Assembly (NCBI GenBank): GCA_004194705.1
Contig: SADC01000305.1
Coordinates: 53,223-117,222, forward strand
Source of the DNA: Ditylenchus dipsaci
Lineage: Eukaryota > Nematoda > Chromadorea > Rhabditida > Anguinidae
Direction of reading: 5' to 3'
Length of the DNA: 64,000 nt
Part shown: positions 1 to 10,626 of the stretch, piece after piece
Layout of the letters: each line of letters begins with the position of its first letter
Position numbering within the stretch: position 1 is the first letter of the stretch
Translations under genes and position numbers: made by a program
Notes under the pieces: model-generated
Database searches by the model: none
What the model was told of the DNA's origin: nothing
What the model saw: only the letters and a program-made list of their open reading frames with translations

Positions 1-389
1 ATGGACGTTTACTTGCAATGGATCGTGGAAGCGTGGGACTCTTTGCCAGCCGAAGCCATCGCCAAGTCGTTTAAAGGTTTGTTTTCTTGTCTTTATTCAT
101 ACAATGTAAGACTCTTTTTTCCAGACTGTGGAATCACAATCTGCCATGATGGAAGTGAGGATGATCATGTTCACTGCTTCAAGAAGCACGGACCGATTCC
201 GTCGGGAAAATTTGAGCTTTTGGTGGCCCGCAAATTGCGGGCCGCAATGCGCTTCGACAGGCAGGAGCTGTGGTTGAAGAAGCTGATGCACAGGAGGATG
301 AAGAAAATGGATATGTGAGTGACGAATCTCTAGAATTGGACTGGACCGATGAATTGAATGCACCGAACCCTGAGTTTCACGCCTTTTGA
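1..389 (+). pseudogene. pogo/Tigger-type DDE transposase, C-terminal fragment
   Basis: Residues WIVEAWDSLPAEAIAKSFK, then CGI and DGSEDD, match the C-terminal block of pogo/Tigger (CENP-B-like, DDE_1) transposases, just after the catalytic core. A short intron (about 77-123, GT...CCAG) splits the block; splicing gives SFK-DCGI in frame. The tail after about position 225 is disturbed: one frame stays open to 318, while the acidic tail typical of the family (E/D-rich, ending NPEFHAF) is in another frame and stops at 389, so at least one frameshift is present. The window starts inside the gene, so the catalytic domain cannot be judged. Family assignment is from motif memory and fairly secure; activity is unlikely. 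Confidence 0.7.
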
Positions 390-496
390 TGGTTTCCAAC
401 TTCTTTGATTTGATACTTCTTTTGTTGATACTGAAATAAATTTTGATGTAAGGCGTCTGAAGTATAATATGCCGATAGTCACGAATTAATGGTCAC

Positions 497-628
497 TACC
501 CTTGTATGAGGCATTCAAAATATAAAGCCACCCCTCCTATTAGAGCCACCCCCTCTATTAGAGCCACCCTTCAGAGGACATCCAAAAAATAAAGCCACAG
601 TGGCTCTATTAGAGGAAATACGGTAAGC
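497..628. repeat. MITE-like repeat with CTCTATTAGAGCC words
   Basis: Repeated CTATTAGAGCCACC words end in GGAAATACGG. The same end sequence occurs in the palindromic repeats near 12420-12660 and 20525-20785, which places this piece in that family. Boundaries are approximate. Confidence 0.45.
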
Positions 629-1163
629 CTTATTTTATAAAACAGAAATTTTTAGACAACAACCTAACTTTCGCTATTCCAAAGTTCCTTTGAGATTTTT
701 TATTACGGGTTTAGAAAGAACAACTTATTTTGCACAAGATAAACAAATGAAATTGAGAAAAAAGGTGGCAACAAAAACTTTTTTGTGAGGCGAAAAAGTG
801 TGCACACCGAACTTTTAGACAAAATAGTGCAAAGAAAGTCAGAAAGAAGAGTGGCAACAAAAACTTCTCTTTGAAACGAAAATATAAGTTTTCAATGATT
901 TGCTTGTGATCTTCCAATGTATGGGTTGGCCTAGAAGAGAAATAATTGTGTTGAATGCCCACATCGTGCAGAACTGATTCTTAGATGTGAGCACATCAAT
1001 GCATTATAAATAAATTAAAGTCGATAAAAATAATCGCTAAAGATTTAAGATAACAAGACACTCACTTCTTCAAAAATTATAAAAATCATTGAAAACTTGG
1101 CGCATTATATTTTCGTTTCAAAGAAAAGTTTTTGTTGCCACTGGGCTGGCCCGTGCAAATGTC
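629..1163. other. stretch without recognisable gene
   Basis: AT-rich sequence with two similar tracts, GTGGCAACAAAAACTT and its variant, at about 763 and 851. Nothing else supportable was seen. By comparison with the second locus at 14.5 kb, the missing upstream exons of the MATH-BTB copy should lie here, but they are not recognisable. Confidence 0.4.
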
Positions 1164-1328
1164 TGCCACCTAATCAAATCGTATCGCGAGATGGCTGTCG
1201 CAAATCTCCCACCCAAGATCTTTCTGGTTGAAAACGCCGAATATTACTTTCTTGGTGATGGTCAGAGAGTGATTCTGCTAGAGCCGTATATCGAACAAAT
1301 GGAGCCATCTAAGACCTTTTTTGTATGA
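1164..1328 (+). pseudogene. MATH-BTB gene copy 1, last exon only
   Basis: The encoded segment (SYREMAVANLPPKIFLVEN, then EYYFLGDGQ and VILLEPYIEQM) matches the last exon of the MATH-BTB gene at 15637-15770 residue for residue over most of its length. The stop is displaced by a few codons. The 3'UTR is also similar in the two loci up to the polyadenylation signal. No earlier MATH or BTB exons are visible upstream, so this is an orphan 3' exon of a duplicated gene. In the intact copy this exon lies beyond the BTB fold and has no named domain. Neighbour: the F-box-like gene copy 1 starts about 1 kb downstream, as in the second locus. Confidence 0.6.
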
Positions 1329-1392
1329 CTATGTTGTATCCCAACTGTTCGCTTTGTTTGGCTTGTCCAAAGACTGGCTTTGGACTTCAATA

Positions 1393-2202
1393 CGGTCAAC
1401 TCCCTCTATAGTGCACACTAGTGATGGCCATTCGGGCTATTGCGGTTTGCGGGGCGGGTTTTGGGTGCTAAAATTTTGCGTGCGGGTTTGCGGGGCGGGT
1501 TTTAGAAATTTTTTAAGTGCGGGGCGCGGGGCGGGTTAAAAAATTTTTTCTTGCGGGTCCCGCGCGGGTCCCGCGTTTAATTGCGGGTAGAACGAAAGAA
1601 CACTTAAAAAAAGTTAATTATTCAATAGAACAAGTGAAATTTCTTTATACAACCATAACAACAAATGTGATTAATAACTGTAGTTAATCGACGGGAGAGC
1701 CTTGCAAGAATAATCAAAATCGATCCCTCCATCTTCTCAAAAAGAGCAAGCTTCCAAACGAGAGCAGACATTCTAAAAATAACAGAGACATAACGAGTAC
1801 ATACACGTATGTATATAAAATTTCTCTATTTCTCTGAATTTCTCTGACTCATGCTCGCAAACTTTAACAATTGGTTTTATCCAGTGTTTGCTGAAAAAAG
1901 TAGTGCGGGGCAACCCGCGCGGGTTCTACCCTCCGCGTGCGGGTTTGCGGGGCGGGTTCAAAAAATTTTCAACTGCGGGCGCGGGGCGGGTTTTCAAAAA
2001 TTGCCAAAATCGTGCGGGGCGGGGCGGGTTACCCGCGCGGGTCCCGCCCCGCGACCATCACTAGTGCACACCCCCGCCATATTGCACACCCGGTTACGAT
2101 GTGGTCGGCCACCATACAGTCAACTCCCTCTATAGTAACCTTCCGCCATAGTGCACACCTGGCGCTGGTCCCTTGGGTGTGCACTATGGAGGGAGTTAAC
2201 TG
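1393..2202. mobile_element. pogo-like MITE complex inserted in a 3'UTR, TA target site
   Basis: The left end reads CGGTCAACTCCCTC and the right end GAGGGAGTTAACTG, each flanked by TA. The second locus keeps the empty site: CTTCAATAAAG at 15860-15870 is here CTTCAA-TA-insert-TA-AAG. The insertion therefore split the AATAAA hexamer of the MATH-BTB copy. A second left-type terminus (CAGTCAACTCCC) near 2111 suggests two overlapping MITEs. The internal word is ATAGTGCACACC. Confidence 0.8.
1419..2063. mobile_element. hAT-type nonautonomous element, 8 bp TSD GTGCACAC
   Basis: The ends are TAGTGATGGCC and GACCATCACTA, flanked by GTGCACAC at 1411-1418 and 2064-2071. The TAGTG terminus and 8 bp duplication are hAT hallmarks. 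Both sub-ends are arrays of GCGGGTTTGCGGGGCGGG-like words, giving a GC-rich island in AT-rich DNA. It is nested in the pogo-like MITE. Confidence 0.8.
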
Positions 2203-2328
2203 TAAAGTTTCCTTATCATATGTCTTGTTTTTGATTTGTTTTGAAATAATAATTGTAGATAAAAAACGTCTTTCTGTTCAAATCGCTTGTTTAGTCGCGT
2301 TTGACAAAAATTATTTTACACAGTGATC

Positions 2329-4125
2329 ATGTCATCAATTAGTTTATTTCAAGGTAATTTGAACCTGGACATGCTTTGTGATGTATTTGCTTACTTTAAT
2401 CGCTCTCAATTAGATGTATACTCAATTAGCTCTAAGGTTTTGCGTCAACTAATCTCTAAATATTTCCCTATAGCCCCATTTGACTTTTTGTCTTTTTCTC
2501 TTTATTTTGAAGAAAGAGAGCGTCCACGCATGCGTATATATTCTGCAAGGACTGATATTTGGTATAATAAATGTGGTGCAACACGAGTATTTAGTGGATT
2601 AAACTGGAAGGAAATCCTTTTCAAATTTAAAGCTACAGAATCAGTTGTTAAAGAAGTTGTCTTTTATTTGGATAAATTTTCATATCATCAAGATTGGAAT
2701 CGATTTACTGAACAACTTAAGACTCTTAATTCGTTTTTTAAGAAAAGCCATCTGAGTGTGATCATACTATGCAAGCGTAATGGTGAGATCCCCTATTTAT
2801 TATAGAAGTGGTTTTTCTTTGACCCTTTCCCGTCATAGTGTCCACCTTTTTCGAGTGTCAATGAAATTTTATTTATACGCCACAAAGAGAAAACAGTGAC
2901 TCCCCTCGATAGTATTACTCAGTCTTTTCCGTGGCTCACTCCGAGTAAGAATTCTCGCTGAAAATCTCTCTCACTCACACTCACAGTCTGTGACGACAAA
3001 TCCCATTGTCACTCACTCACAGGTCCAAAAAGTGTCGGCCGGACTCCCTTATTCGGTGCCCTCCCAAAATCACCCACAAACATGTTATTTCGAAGTTTTA
3101 GCACTTTTAACTAGGGTGGTGCGGTTACGGTTAATTTGGCCCTACCCGGTTTTCGGTTAACCGGTTTTTGGGGTACCCGGTTTTCGGTTACGGTTTTTCA
3201 GTTTTTTTTCGGTCGGTTAACCGGCTTGTACCCGGTTTTCGGTTTATTTTTGTCGTAAATTAACCGAAATTTTGCTTTACCCGGTTTTCGGTTAACCGCG
3301 TTTTTTCGTACCCGGTTTTCGGTTCCGGTTAATTGGTCCAAAACCGGTCCGGTTCGGTTAACCGACCGGGTCGGTTAACCGACCGTGCACCACCCTACTT
3401 TTAACGCGTACAAAACATTTTTTTCAGGTCGCGGCCGACTATTTTTCGATTTTTTTTACTAAAAGTTGACTTTTTGCCTTGGGGGACCGAGGTAAAGGAT
3501 ACTGGAGGGTACCTGAATTGGATATTTTTTAAATTTATTCCTAGTTTTACTCACTAGAACTTGGCAAAAAAAGTTTCTGAATGCATTTTTGATCAAGAGT
3601 ACTTCTCGCAATTATGTCAAAGATAAGTGAGTGCGCGCATCTCTAACCCATCAAGCCCCCAGCGCCCCCTTCGGGGCACACTTTTTGTGTCACACTGTTG
3701 CATTTGAACGATTTTTGAGACATTTTAAAGAAAAAAATCGTGAAAATTCGCTGAAAACCGCCGTCTTTGAAATGATCGACGGCGCCTTATAAGCGCCGGC
3801 CAATAGCCGGCGCTTGGCCGGTATTACGCCAGGTAGCCAGCCATCCAAGCTGTAATATTAGAACAAAAACTACTTTTCATTGAATTTAGATGAAATACGC
3901 AAAGTTTTTATTTCTCGCTCATATCATATTCTTTACCAATGCGATGTGCTAGAGCTCAAAGAATCAGATAATATAGAAGTTACTGATCTGGCTGATTATT
4001 TGCACAATATCCCAATAGAACGTCAAGGTAGCCATGCTCTTTGGTTGACGTTTAGAAACAAAAAATGGAAGATGGCTGAGCAATTTGTGGAATTATTGCA
4101 AAAGGTTTGTCTCTTCGCAGGGTAG
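2329..4125 (+). CDS. F-box-like nematode protein, copy 1 (two exons, 229 aa)
   Basis: Exon 1 is 2329-2782 and exon 2 is 3890-4125. The donor is GTGAG after an AATG and the acceptor is TTTAG; the split GAT codon joins CKRN to DEIRKV. The total of 690 nt is exactly 230 codons including stop. Near the N-terminus, LDMLCDVFAYF followed by LDVYSISSKVLRQLI has the hydrophobic spacing of an F-box, which in F-box proteins binds Skp1 in SCF ubiquitin ligases. The remainder is an uncharacterised substrate-recognition-like region. The paralogue at 15989-17549 has identical exon lengths and phases and a nearly identical exon 2. Intron 1 (1107 nt) has taken up a hAT MITE. An upstream in-frame ATG at about 2323 is less likely because the paralogue shares only the MSSIS start. 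F-box identity is inferred from the pattern; the gene structure is well supported. Confidence 0.72.
2810..3103. other. intronic sequence, no element recognised
   Basis: First part of intron 1 of the F-box-like copy 1. It contains CTCACTC-rich simple tracts around 2930-3020, and nothing else recognisable. Confidence 0.4.
3112..3397. mobile_element. hAT-type MITE with CGGTTTTCGGTTAACCGG words, TSD CTTTTAAC
   Basis: The termini TAGGGTGGTGC and GCACCACCCTA are flanked by CTTTTAAC at 3104-3111 and 3398-3405. The interior is an array of ACCCGGTTTTCGGTTAACC-like words on both sides. The YARNG terminus plus 8 bp TSD indicates hAT. It lies in intron 1 of the F-box-like gene. Confidence 0.85.
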
Positions 4126-4289
4126 GTAGGGAGAAAAACGTTGACCACTCTAGAAATGTGCTTAAATTGTTTTTCATTACTTATAATCCGAGAGTAGTAA
4201 ACAAAAATAATTTCAAAATAATTCTTTTTAAATTCACCTGGTACGCGCCTTTCGCAATATTCCCATCAGCGACGAGCATGCCCCTTTAA

Positions 4290-4521
4290 AGAGCCATTGC
4301 TGTCTCCGACAACGGTTGTCCCCGCTAATTCAAAAAAGTTTCCCAATCATTGAACTTCTGCACGGCTTTTTCAGCTTGGGTTCTATCATAACTATACCTA
4401 AAATAAAATTCTAGGCCTTGTTTTATTAGAAACCAAGTTGAAAAATGCGTACAGACGTTCAATGATCAGGAAAAAAAATTGAATTGGCGGGGGACAATTC
4501 AAAACAGGTGGCAATGGCCTT
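4290..4521. mobile_element. palindromic MITE, probable TTAA target site
   Basis: The ends AGAGCCATTGC and GCAATGGCCTT are each bordered by TTAA (4286-4289, 4522-4525). The arms pair over most of the element (CAACGGTTGTCCCCGC, then AATTCAAA...). A second, left-truncated copy ends at 6252, also next to TTAA. TTAA targets suggest a piggyBac-like mobiliser, by inference only. Confidence 0.6.
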
Positions 4522-4598
4522 TTAAGGAAAGAGAATATTTTCCCGTGAGATAGAAATTAGTTATCTCAACATTACAGCTATGACTGTAATATGTTAAT

Positions 4599-5041
4599 GG
4601 CTCGTTCAGAAACCCGGAGTTGGTGTTGCCGTTGGAGTCATAGTTGGAGTATTCGGCATCGTGAACACACTTTACTCCAACTCCAACGTGTTCACGAAGT
4701 CGGAGTTGGATTAAAGTGATTTCACGATGCCAAATACTCCAACATCGACTCCAACGCCAACTCCGACTCCAACTCTGGGTTTAACGAAGTCGGAGTTGGA
4801 GTATCTCTGATTAGTGAAGACCTTTTATGCCGGAAATCGGTACATTTTGCCCGTCTATGAGCTATTAGTGGCGGCAGCCTTGCAACTATGAGTCTGAACA
4901 ATCAAGAAACTTGAAAAAAGTTTCGGCGAAAATGAGCTCACCATTCTGAGATACTCCAATTCCGACTTCGACAACACGTTGGAGTCGGAGTATTTTGCAT
5001 TGTGAACGCCCTTACTCCAACTCTGGGTTTCTGAACGAGCC
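4599..5041. mobile_element. palindromic MITE made of GGAGTTGGAGT words (uninterrupted copy)
   Basis: The termini GGCTCGTTCAGAAACCC and GGGTTTCTGAACGAGCC are inverted. The body alternates ACTCCAACTCC and GGAGTTGGAGT words. No clean TSD was found. At 4688-4695 it contains GTGTTCAC, the exact pre-insertion site of the hAT element found in the second copy at 8.1-11.1 kb. Confidence 0.75.
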
Positions 5042-5379
5042 ATAAGACAAGGCAGAGAGGCGCCTTACAAGGGCCTATTATAACTTTTTTCATGTGCCCC
5101 TGATTTGAGTGACAGATACCACTGGTATTGTCCAGCCATGTTTGATACCATTTGATGCATTTTCCCACACAAACTCCAGTCTTCAACTTCACAAGGCAAA
5201 AACTCTTATTTTTCAGAGCAAACTCCAAATATAAATGTTTTTTTCAACTGCTTTGGTCCCCATGTGGTTTATAGTTATTTTTCGACTTGGTCATCTCTGT
5301 TGAACCTAAAAAGATAGAATTTGAACTCAGTTTTGTTAAACTCCGGATGCATGCTTTTTTAACACATTCAGAGTCACTT
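5042..5379. other. stretch without recognisable gene
   Basis: No exon, repeat array or terminal inverted repeat was recognised between the palindromic MITE and the composite repeat. Confidence 0.3.
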
Positions 5380-6035
5380 TCGAGTGATATGTGTCTAAGT
5401 ATGTGGGTGTGCGCATCTCAACCTCAAGCAACGAAGCTGTTCCCCGGGATGTCAGCTTTCGTTTAAAAAAAGACGGCTAAAAAGTGAATTATAATTGGGA
5501 ATATGGTTGCAGTTCAGAATCCCCTTCGGGGCGCAGGGGGCTTGAGAGGGGGCTTGCGCAGGGGGCTTGCGCAGGGGGCTTGAGGACACAAATCACTCGA
5601 AAGTGACTCTGGATGCATGAAAAAACATGCATACCAGAGTTTATTTATGCGGTAGGCCCAGTATTCAAAACTATGTTCAACATCTTCTTGTTAGTGGGCC
5701 CTGTGTGATCAGTGGCCCCTTTTATTCCTTCCCCTCCCAATACAGCCCTTATTCCCTTTTAAATTCAAAAGGCGCCAATTTAAATTTTTCAAATTTTGAC
5801 TAAAAAACCATGATACCCCCCCTGTGGTTCGAAAAATTTTTTTTTGTCAGAACCAAAAAAAACAGCCGGCTTTCTCATGAAATCGGGGTCGAGAAACACG
5901 AATATGAAGTTATCTTCTCCACCTGATCAGTCCCGTGGGGGGGGGGGATTCTGAACTCAAGCCGGGAATATACCCACTTTTATAAATTATCGCTGGATGT
6001 GGCGGGCACTTGGCCTTTTACGGGGGGATTTTGCG
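5380..6035. repeat. composite dispersed repeat, copy at 5.4 kb
   Basis: It starts with CAGAGTCACTTTCGAGTG and its inverse at about 5600, then ATGCATACCAGAGTTTATTT, AACTATGTTCAACATC, and a G/C-homopolymer segment near GATCAGTCCCGTGGG. The same order occurs at 12.7-13.25, 18.2-18.9, 20.2-20.5 and, more weakly, 23.85 and 35.5-36.0 kb. It is a high-copy family of unknown type. Confidence 0.65.
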
Positions 6036-6252
6036 CGCAGCGGTCGTCCCCGCGCAATTCAAATTTTTTCTGAATCATTGGACTTCTGTACGGACTTTTC
6101 AACTTGGTTTCTAACAAAACAAGGCCTAGAATTTAATTTTAGGTAAAGTTTTGTTGGAAACCGAGTTGAAAAATCCGTACAGATGTTCAAGGATTAGGAA
6201 AAAAATTTTGAATTGGTGAGGGGTAACCGTTGTCGAAGACGGCAATGGCCCT
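6036..6252. mobile_element. TTAA-type palindromic MITE, left-truncated copy
   Basis: Homologous to 4290-4521: the words GGTCGTCCCCGC and AACAAGGCCTAGAAT occur in both. The right end AACGGCAATGGCCCT-like block is followed by TTAA at 6253-6256. The left terminus is missing, replaced by composite-repeat sequence. Confidence 0.55.
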
Positions 6253-6290
6253 TTAAGAACTTTTGAATTTAAATTTAGAGGTTTTTCTAT

Positions 6291-6528
6291 ATGTCCAAGA
6301 CTGCATGTTGCTTTAGTGTGCGCTTCCGTTATTGGATTACAAATTTTGAGCTAGGCCTTTTTTCCATTACCAATTTCATGACCAAAGAGCGAATGAAATT
6401 AGTGAATAGTGCTTGCAACCAAGAGGAACTAGATAACTTTTTTACTGTTCGCACTCTTCGACGCTTCCCAATCAGTTCAGCCAAGGAGAGTCAGTATAAG
6501 TGCTGGAAAGTCCTAGTCATTACAATTT
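6291..6528 (+). pseudogene. orphan terminal exon, MSKTACC family (copy 1 of 3)
   Basis: Reading from MSKTACCFSVRFRYW, through MKLVNSACNQEELDNF, to FPISSAKESQYKC. The other copies end PSHYNLKH and stop, but here one base is missing after the CW codon, so the tail differs. A splice-acceptor-like AAATTTAG precedes it and an AATAAA signal follows near 6602, as for a last coding exon with its 3'UTR. Nearly identical copies lie at 11569-11817 (minus) and 21387-21629 (plus). The protein family is not recognised. The exon travels with the dispersed repeat rather than with identifiable upstream exons. Confidence 0.5.
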
Positions 6529-6879
6529 GAAACATTAGAGGTTTATCTAGTGATTCAACCACTTAATTTTTTACTACTTGGTCGTAGAAATATGGATTGT
6601 TAATAAAATATATTTGTACTAGTTACAAAATGTGATCAGTTTATTGAAATTACATGTTGAATACGATTTGTCTGGTTTCCGTCTTTTCCATCCAGACATG
6701 GCTGAGCCGGGTTTTTTGACTGTGAAAAAAAGTAAGGATATATTAAAAATTCTTTAGATTACTGTAAGATGCGGTGTGCTGAGAGTTGGCCAAACGTTTT
6801 TTTGGCCAAACTTCTCTACGGGACACATTTAGTTTTGACAAATCGTCCTTTCAACCAGTCTTGGCGTTCCGCCATTTGA

Positions 6880-7110
6880 GCTTTGGCCTATTTAACATTT
6901 CAGCCAATCGGACTTTGACCAATACTATATCTCAGCCAATTTGACTTTGGGCAATCTTTTATGTCAGCCAATCGGGCTTTGGCCAATCGGACTTTGGCCA
7001 ATATAATACCTAAGCCAGTCGAGCTTTGGCCAATTTCATACTTGAGCCAGTCGTGTTTTCGCTAGTATAATAGTTAAGCCAGTAGAGTTTCGGCCAGTAT
7101 AATACTTGAG
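6880..7110. repeat. degenerate minisatellite, GCCAATCGGACTTTGGCCAA units
   Basis: Roughly seven degenerate units of about 30-35 bp built on AGCCAATCGRRCTTTGGCCAAT, following GGCCAAACGTT/GGCCAAACTTC copies at 6785-6825. It is not enclosed by clear inverted ends. It may be the sub-terminal array of a decayed element, since CAGTCGAGC-like words recur. Confidence 0.6.
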
Positions 7111-7437
7111 CCAAAAAGGACGAAAAAAATACCTGTATCATCTTGTTTCTCGAAAAAACCCATCTATCTTCTCGTCCCAACTTTTCGGCCTATGAGACCG
7201 ACATATCAACAGATTTGATTTGCAGTCGCATACTGGCTGTCCAATGAGACCGAACTCTAATTTGCGAGCAAAAAAAAAGTTCGAGAGGTTTCCTTGTTAG
7301 TGCAAGAACTGCGGAAATGCTCATTCTTATCAAAGCCAACCTAAACAGGCTCAAGCTTGAGCCGTCCACACAGCAAGATAGGGAGAAAATTAAAGAAGGA
7401 GCGAAAGAAAATGAAGAATTCGACGTTGAATGATATA

Positions 7438-7635
7438 CAGTCAAAACTCGATTCAACGAAACTCTATTTCACGAAAAACTCGATTTAACGAAACTCAAGT
7501 ATCGATTTGGTTGGATTTCACTGAATTAGAGTAAAATAAAACTTGATGCAACGAAACTCGATTTAACGAAAGGTTTTGGCGTTACCTACTGGGAAAGTCG
7601 ACACTCGATTTAGCGAAAATCCACAAAATCGTCTA
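7438..7635. mobile_element. pogo-like element end, ACTCGATTTAACGAAACTC words
   Basis: It begins CAGTCAAAACTCGATTC directly after TA, the layout of a pogo/Tigger terminus, followed by repeats of CTCGATTTAACGAAA. The matching right end was not found, so it is a solo or interrupted end. Confidence 0.5.
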
Positions 7636-7742
7636 AAAATTCATGACCGAAACTGAAAAATGCCGTCTTTTTCTTGAAAATGACGTTTTGTTTCCAAAAT
7701 CTGCAGTCCTTTTTCAAATTTCGAAATCGCGATATTACGTTA

Positions 7743-7945
7743 CAGTCGAACCTCTTTATAGTGACACCCCTGGGGACCAACCCCTAGGTGTCACTATATC
7801 CAGGTGTCACTATATCTGGGTGTCACTATATCTGGGTGTCACTATATCCTATATCACTATATGTCGGCCAACCAAATCGGGCCCGGGGTGTCACTATATC
7901 AAGGGTGTCACTATATCGGGGTGTCACTATAAAAAGGTTCGACTG
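7743..7945. mobile_element. pogo-like MITE with GGTGTCACTATATC words
   Basis: The ends CAGTCGAACCTC and GGTTCGACTG are flanked by TA (7741-7742, 7946-7947). The inside contains about eight copies of GGTGTCACTATATC-like words. It shares the core word TGTCACTATA with the smaller MITE at 27261-27346. Confidence 0.8.
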
Positions 7946-8124
7946 TATGCCGTTTCAAGCAAGACTGAAATATTTAGGATTCCAACGAACCTCAAATTGA
8001 AAGAAGGGTGCAGCGATTCATAAGATCGCTAAGCATGAGTTGGATCTTTGCCCGAGCCACCTTATTTACCCGCTGACGCAAACACTGACTGCTATTTGAA
8101 TTTGCAGCAAATTTTTCATAAAAT

Positions 8125-8170
8125 GACTCGGCATCGTGAACACACTTTACTCCAACTCCAACGTGTTCAC
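8125..8170. mobile_element. left part of second GGAGTTGG MITE copy, split by hAT
   Basis: CGGCATCGTGAACACAC, then ACTCCAACTCCAACGTGTTCAC, equals 4657-4695 of the intact copy. It is then cut by the hAT element. It resumes at 10831, after duplication of GTGTTCAC. Confidence 0.8.
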
Positions 8171-9360
8171 CAGTCCTGTTCATTTGATTCAGTGAATCGA
8201 TTCGCCAGAAAATTTGAATCGAAATTGCGCGAATCGATCGATTCGCACAATTTTCGCGAATCGATTTTCCGCGAATCGATTAAATCGATTCGTGAGACAA
8301 AAAAAGACGCGCGAATCGAATCAATTGATTCGCAAGCTATCGATTCGCCAAATTTCGCGAATCAATCGATTCGCGAATCGATTCAAACAATTCAATTGAT
8401 TCGCGAATCGATTGATTCGCGAGTTATCAATTCGCTATGTTTCGCGAATCAATCGATCCGCGATTTTTCGACTCATTAGCTCTTGCGAATCGATTCTCTT
8501 TCAAATTATATGTTTTATTTTTCTTGTTATCTTCCTTTCGGCGGCGTTAATCTTTCACCCTCAATCGAGTCATCCACAGTGTGCCCGGTCTGTTGCTGCC
8601 AAATGTCTATGCGATATATCACATTACGATAGCGCACTTAACGTAATTTTTTTTAGAAATTTGATGCCAATCAGCCAGGAAAGAATAGTTGGCTCAGCTA
8701 CGAATTCTCCGGTCGTTGTTAGGAATAACCGCGGAAAGCGTTAATGTAAGTTGTTGTCATGTATAAAAATTACTTATAATAGTATCGTTCAGCATCTGTT
8801 TACTCATCCTATTTCACAAATGGAAAATGTAATGAGTGCGATTTCGTGTCCCAAGGAGCACTACCGTCATGCAACGCAAAGCGCCATCTGCTTTCGCATC
8901 ATCCGGAGCTCCCTATATTTCGTAATTCGCCTCGTCAATTGTTGGCTTGGTACGCTTCAACACATCAATGCCCGTTTCTCATGTCGAGAATAAATACCTA
9001 AAAGTAGATTATATTGTATTCTTTGTAGTTCGATCTATTCTTCAAAGCGCTTTTAGTCACTTCTGTCTCTCGTGCCTGGTTTCATTCCTCCTACACGTCG
9101 AGCTTTATCGAATGATATTTCAAAGGAGTTCTCTACATTGATGGCCAAGGTTTACAAACTATCTGTGACTCACCTGCAAGCGTCTCTATTTCGGCTGATA
9201 TTGCTACTACTAGGGGTATGAAACATTGTTTCTTAGGTAACGTTAGGCTTGTTATTGTGCTTTTCATCCTTTTTTTATTCTGTATGTTCAGGCATTGCTG
9301 CCCACTTTTGGAATCCGGCGTCAAAACCTTTGAAACTGTGGCCCTAGATTTGGTCTTAAT

Positions 9361-10626
9361 CAGTGATGTAAAAGCACCGGTGCGGGCACCGGTGCCGGTG
9401 CCAAGTTTTTGCTGGCACCGGTGCTGGTGCCGGTGCCAAATTTTAACGAAAAAGCACCGGCACCGGTGCCGCACCGGTGCCGGTGCCGATTTTTTCGCTG
9501 GCACCGCTGCCTATTTTTACCTAAAATTCGAATATTTTTTCTATTTTCAGCAAAACTTGAAGCTTAGATGCCACTTTTTGTTCGAGTAAAGGGGGGGGAA
9601 CTTCATTTATGCATTACCCTAGGTCACAGGTTCGACTACCACTGGCTGCAGACCCTATTTTTATCTCCTTTTATTTACAAATTTAGTTTCAAAATGTAGC
9701 CAAGGTTCTGGGCTTTCATTTGAGCTATCATACAGATGAAAAATTAGTATAAAGTATTAGCTAAAATTCAAAAAAATTGAACCATGTCCAATAATTGGAC
9801 TCTGATTCGATGAAATATATATACTCAGTAGGAATATCCCTATGTATATAAGCCCAGTAAAACCACATATTCATTTTTACAACAAATCGAAGAAACGATT
9901 GAAGCGAAAGAGTATTGAGCCAGAATTGGATGCTTTGTTAAGGAATGGTATAGTTCGATGTAATAATTGATCATAAATCAATTTTTATCATATAAATACT
10001 ATATTAATGGTGCCACGGATTTGTTTTCTTTTGCTTTTTCGAATTTGAAAAATCTCAGGCTGAGAAACACGTTTCAGACCCATTGAATGAAGAAATGAAA
10101 CAATACATTGAAACAGTTTAGAAAGGGTCAATTAAAAGCAATGCTTTTGACTACGGAAAGCAACTAAGGAAGTGAGCTGATTTAACAAACAACTGAAAAT
10201 ATAAATTGATTTAGTTGTTCCCGAAGCTATCACAAATCTCACTCGTGACCTTGCCAACTCTTGCCACGTCAGCTAGCGATGAAAGACTCTTCTCAGGGGT
10301 CACAATAAATACAATAAGGCATAAAGGCCGTTCTGGACAACTGCTCGTAAAGCGTCGTGGGGTGCTCAATTTCAATAAATTCATATTTCTGTATAAGCCA
10401 GACTTTTTTGAAACAACATAACTCATTCCCGTTAAAAAATGAACTTTTTTCCTCAAAAAATGTACTGAATGTGATAGGCACCGGTGCCGGTGCAAATGTT
10501 CAGCCAGGTGCCGGCACCGGTGCCGGTGTCGCATTTGAGGCCCGGTGCGGCACCGGTGCCGGTGCCGACAACAATCACCGGTGCCGGTGCGGTGCTGGTG
10601 CCAAAATTTACATTTTCACAACACTG
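9361..10626 (+). mobile_element. hAT element B, 8 bp TSD GTCTTAAT, GCACCGGTGCCG arrays
   Basis: The ends CAGTGATGTAAAAGC and ATTTTCACAACACTG are inverted; the TSD GTCTTAAT is at 9353-9360 and 10627-10634, inside the transposase of element A. Both sub-ends are arrays of the self-complementary word CACCGGTGCCGGTGC (9375-9505 and 10478-10605). Removing B plus one TSD rejoins the host coding segment ALDLVLI-EDRHTG in frame. Confidence 0.92.
10213..10345 (+). pseudogene. hAT transposase C-terminal dimerisation fragment (element B)
   Basis: LPTLATSASDERLFSGVTIN matches the hATC dimerisation signature (usually ATSAxSERxFSxxG). It lies in element B just inside the right array. The rest of the transposase is missing or unrecognisable between 9540 and 10200, so B is an internally deleted, nonautonomous derivative. 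Confidence 0.75.
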
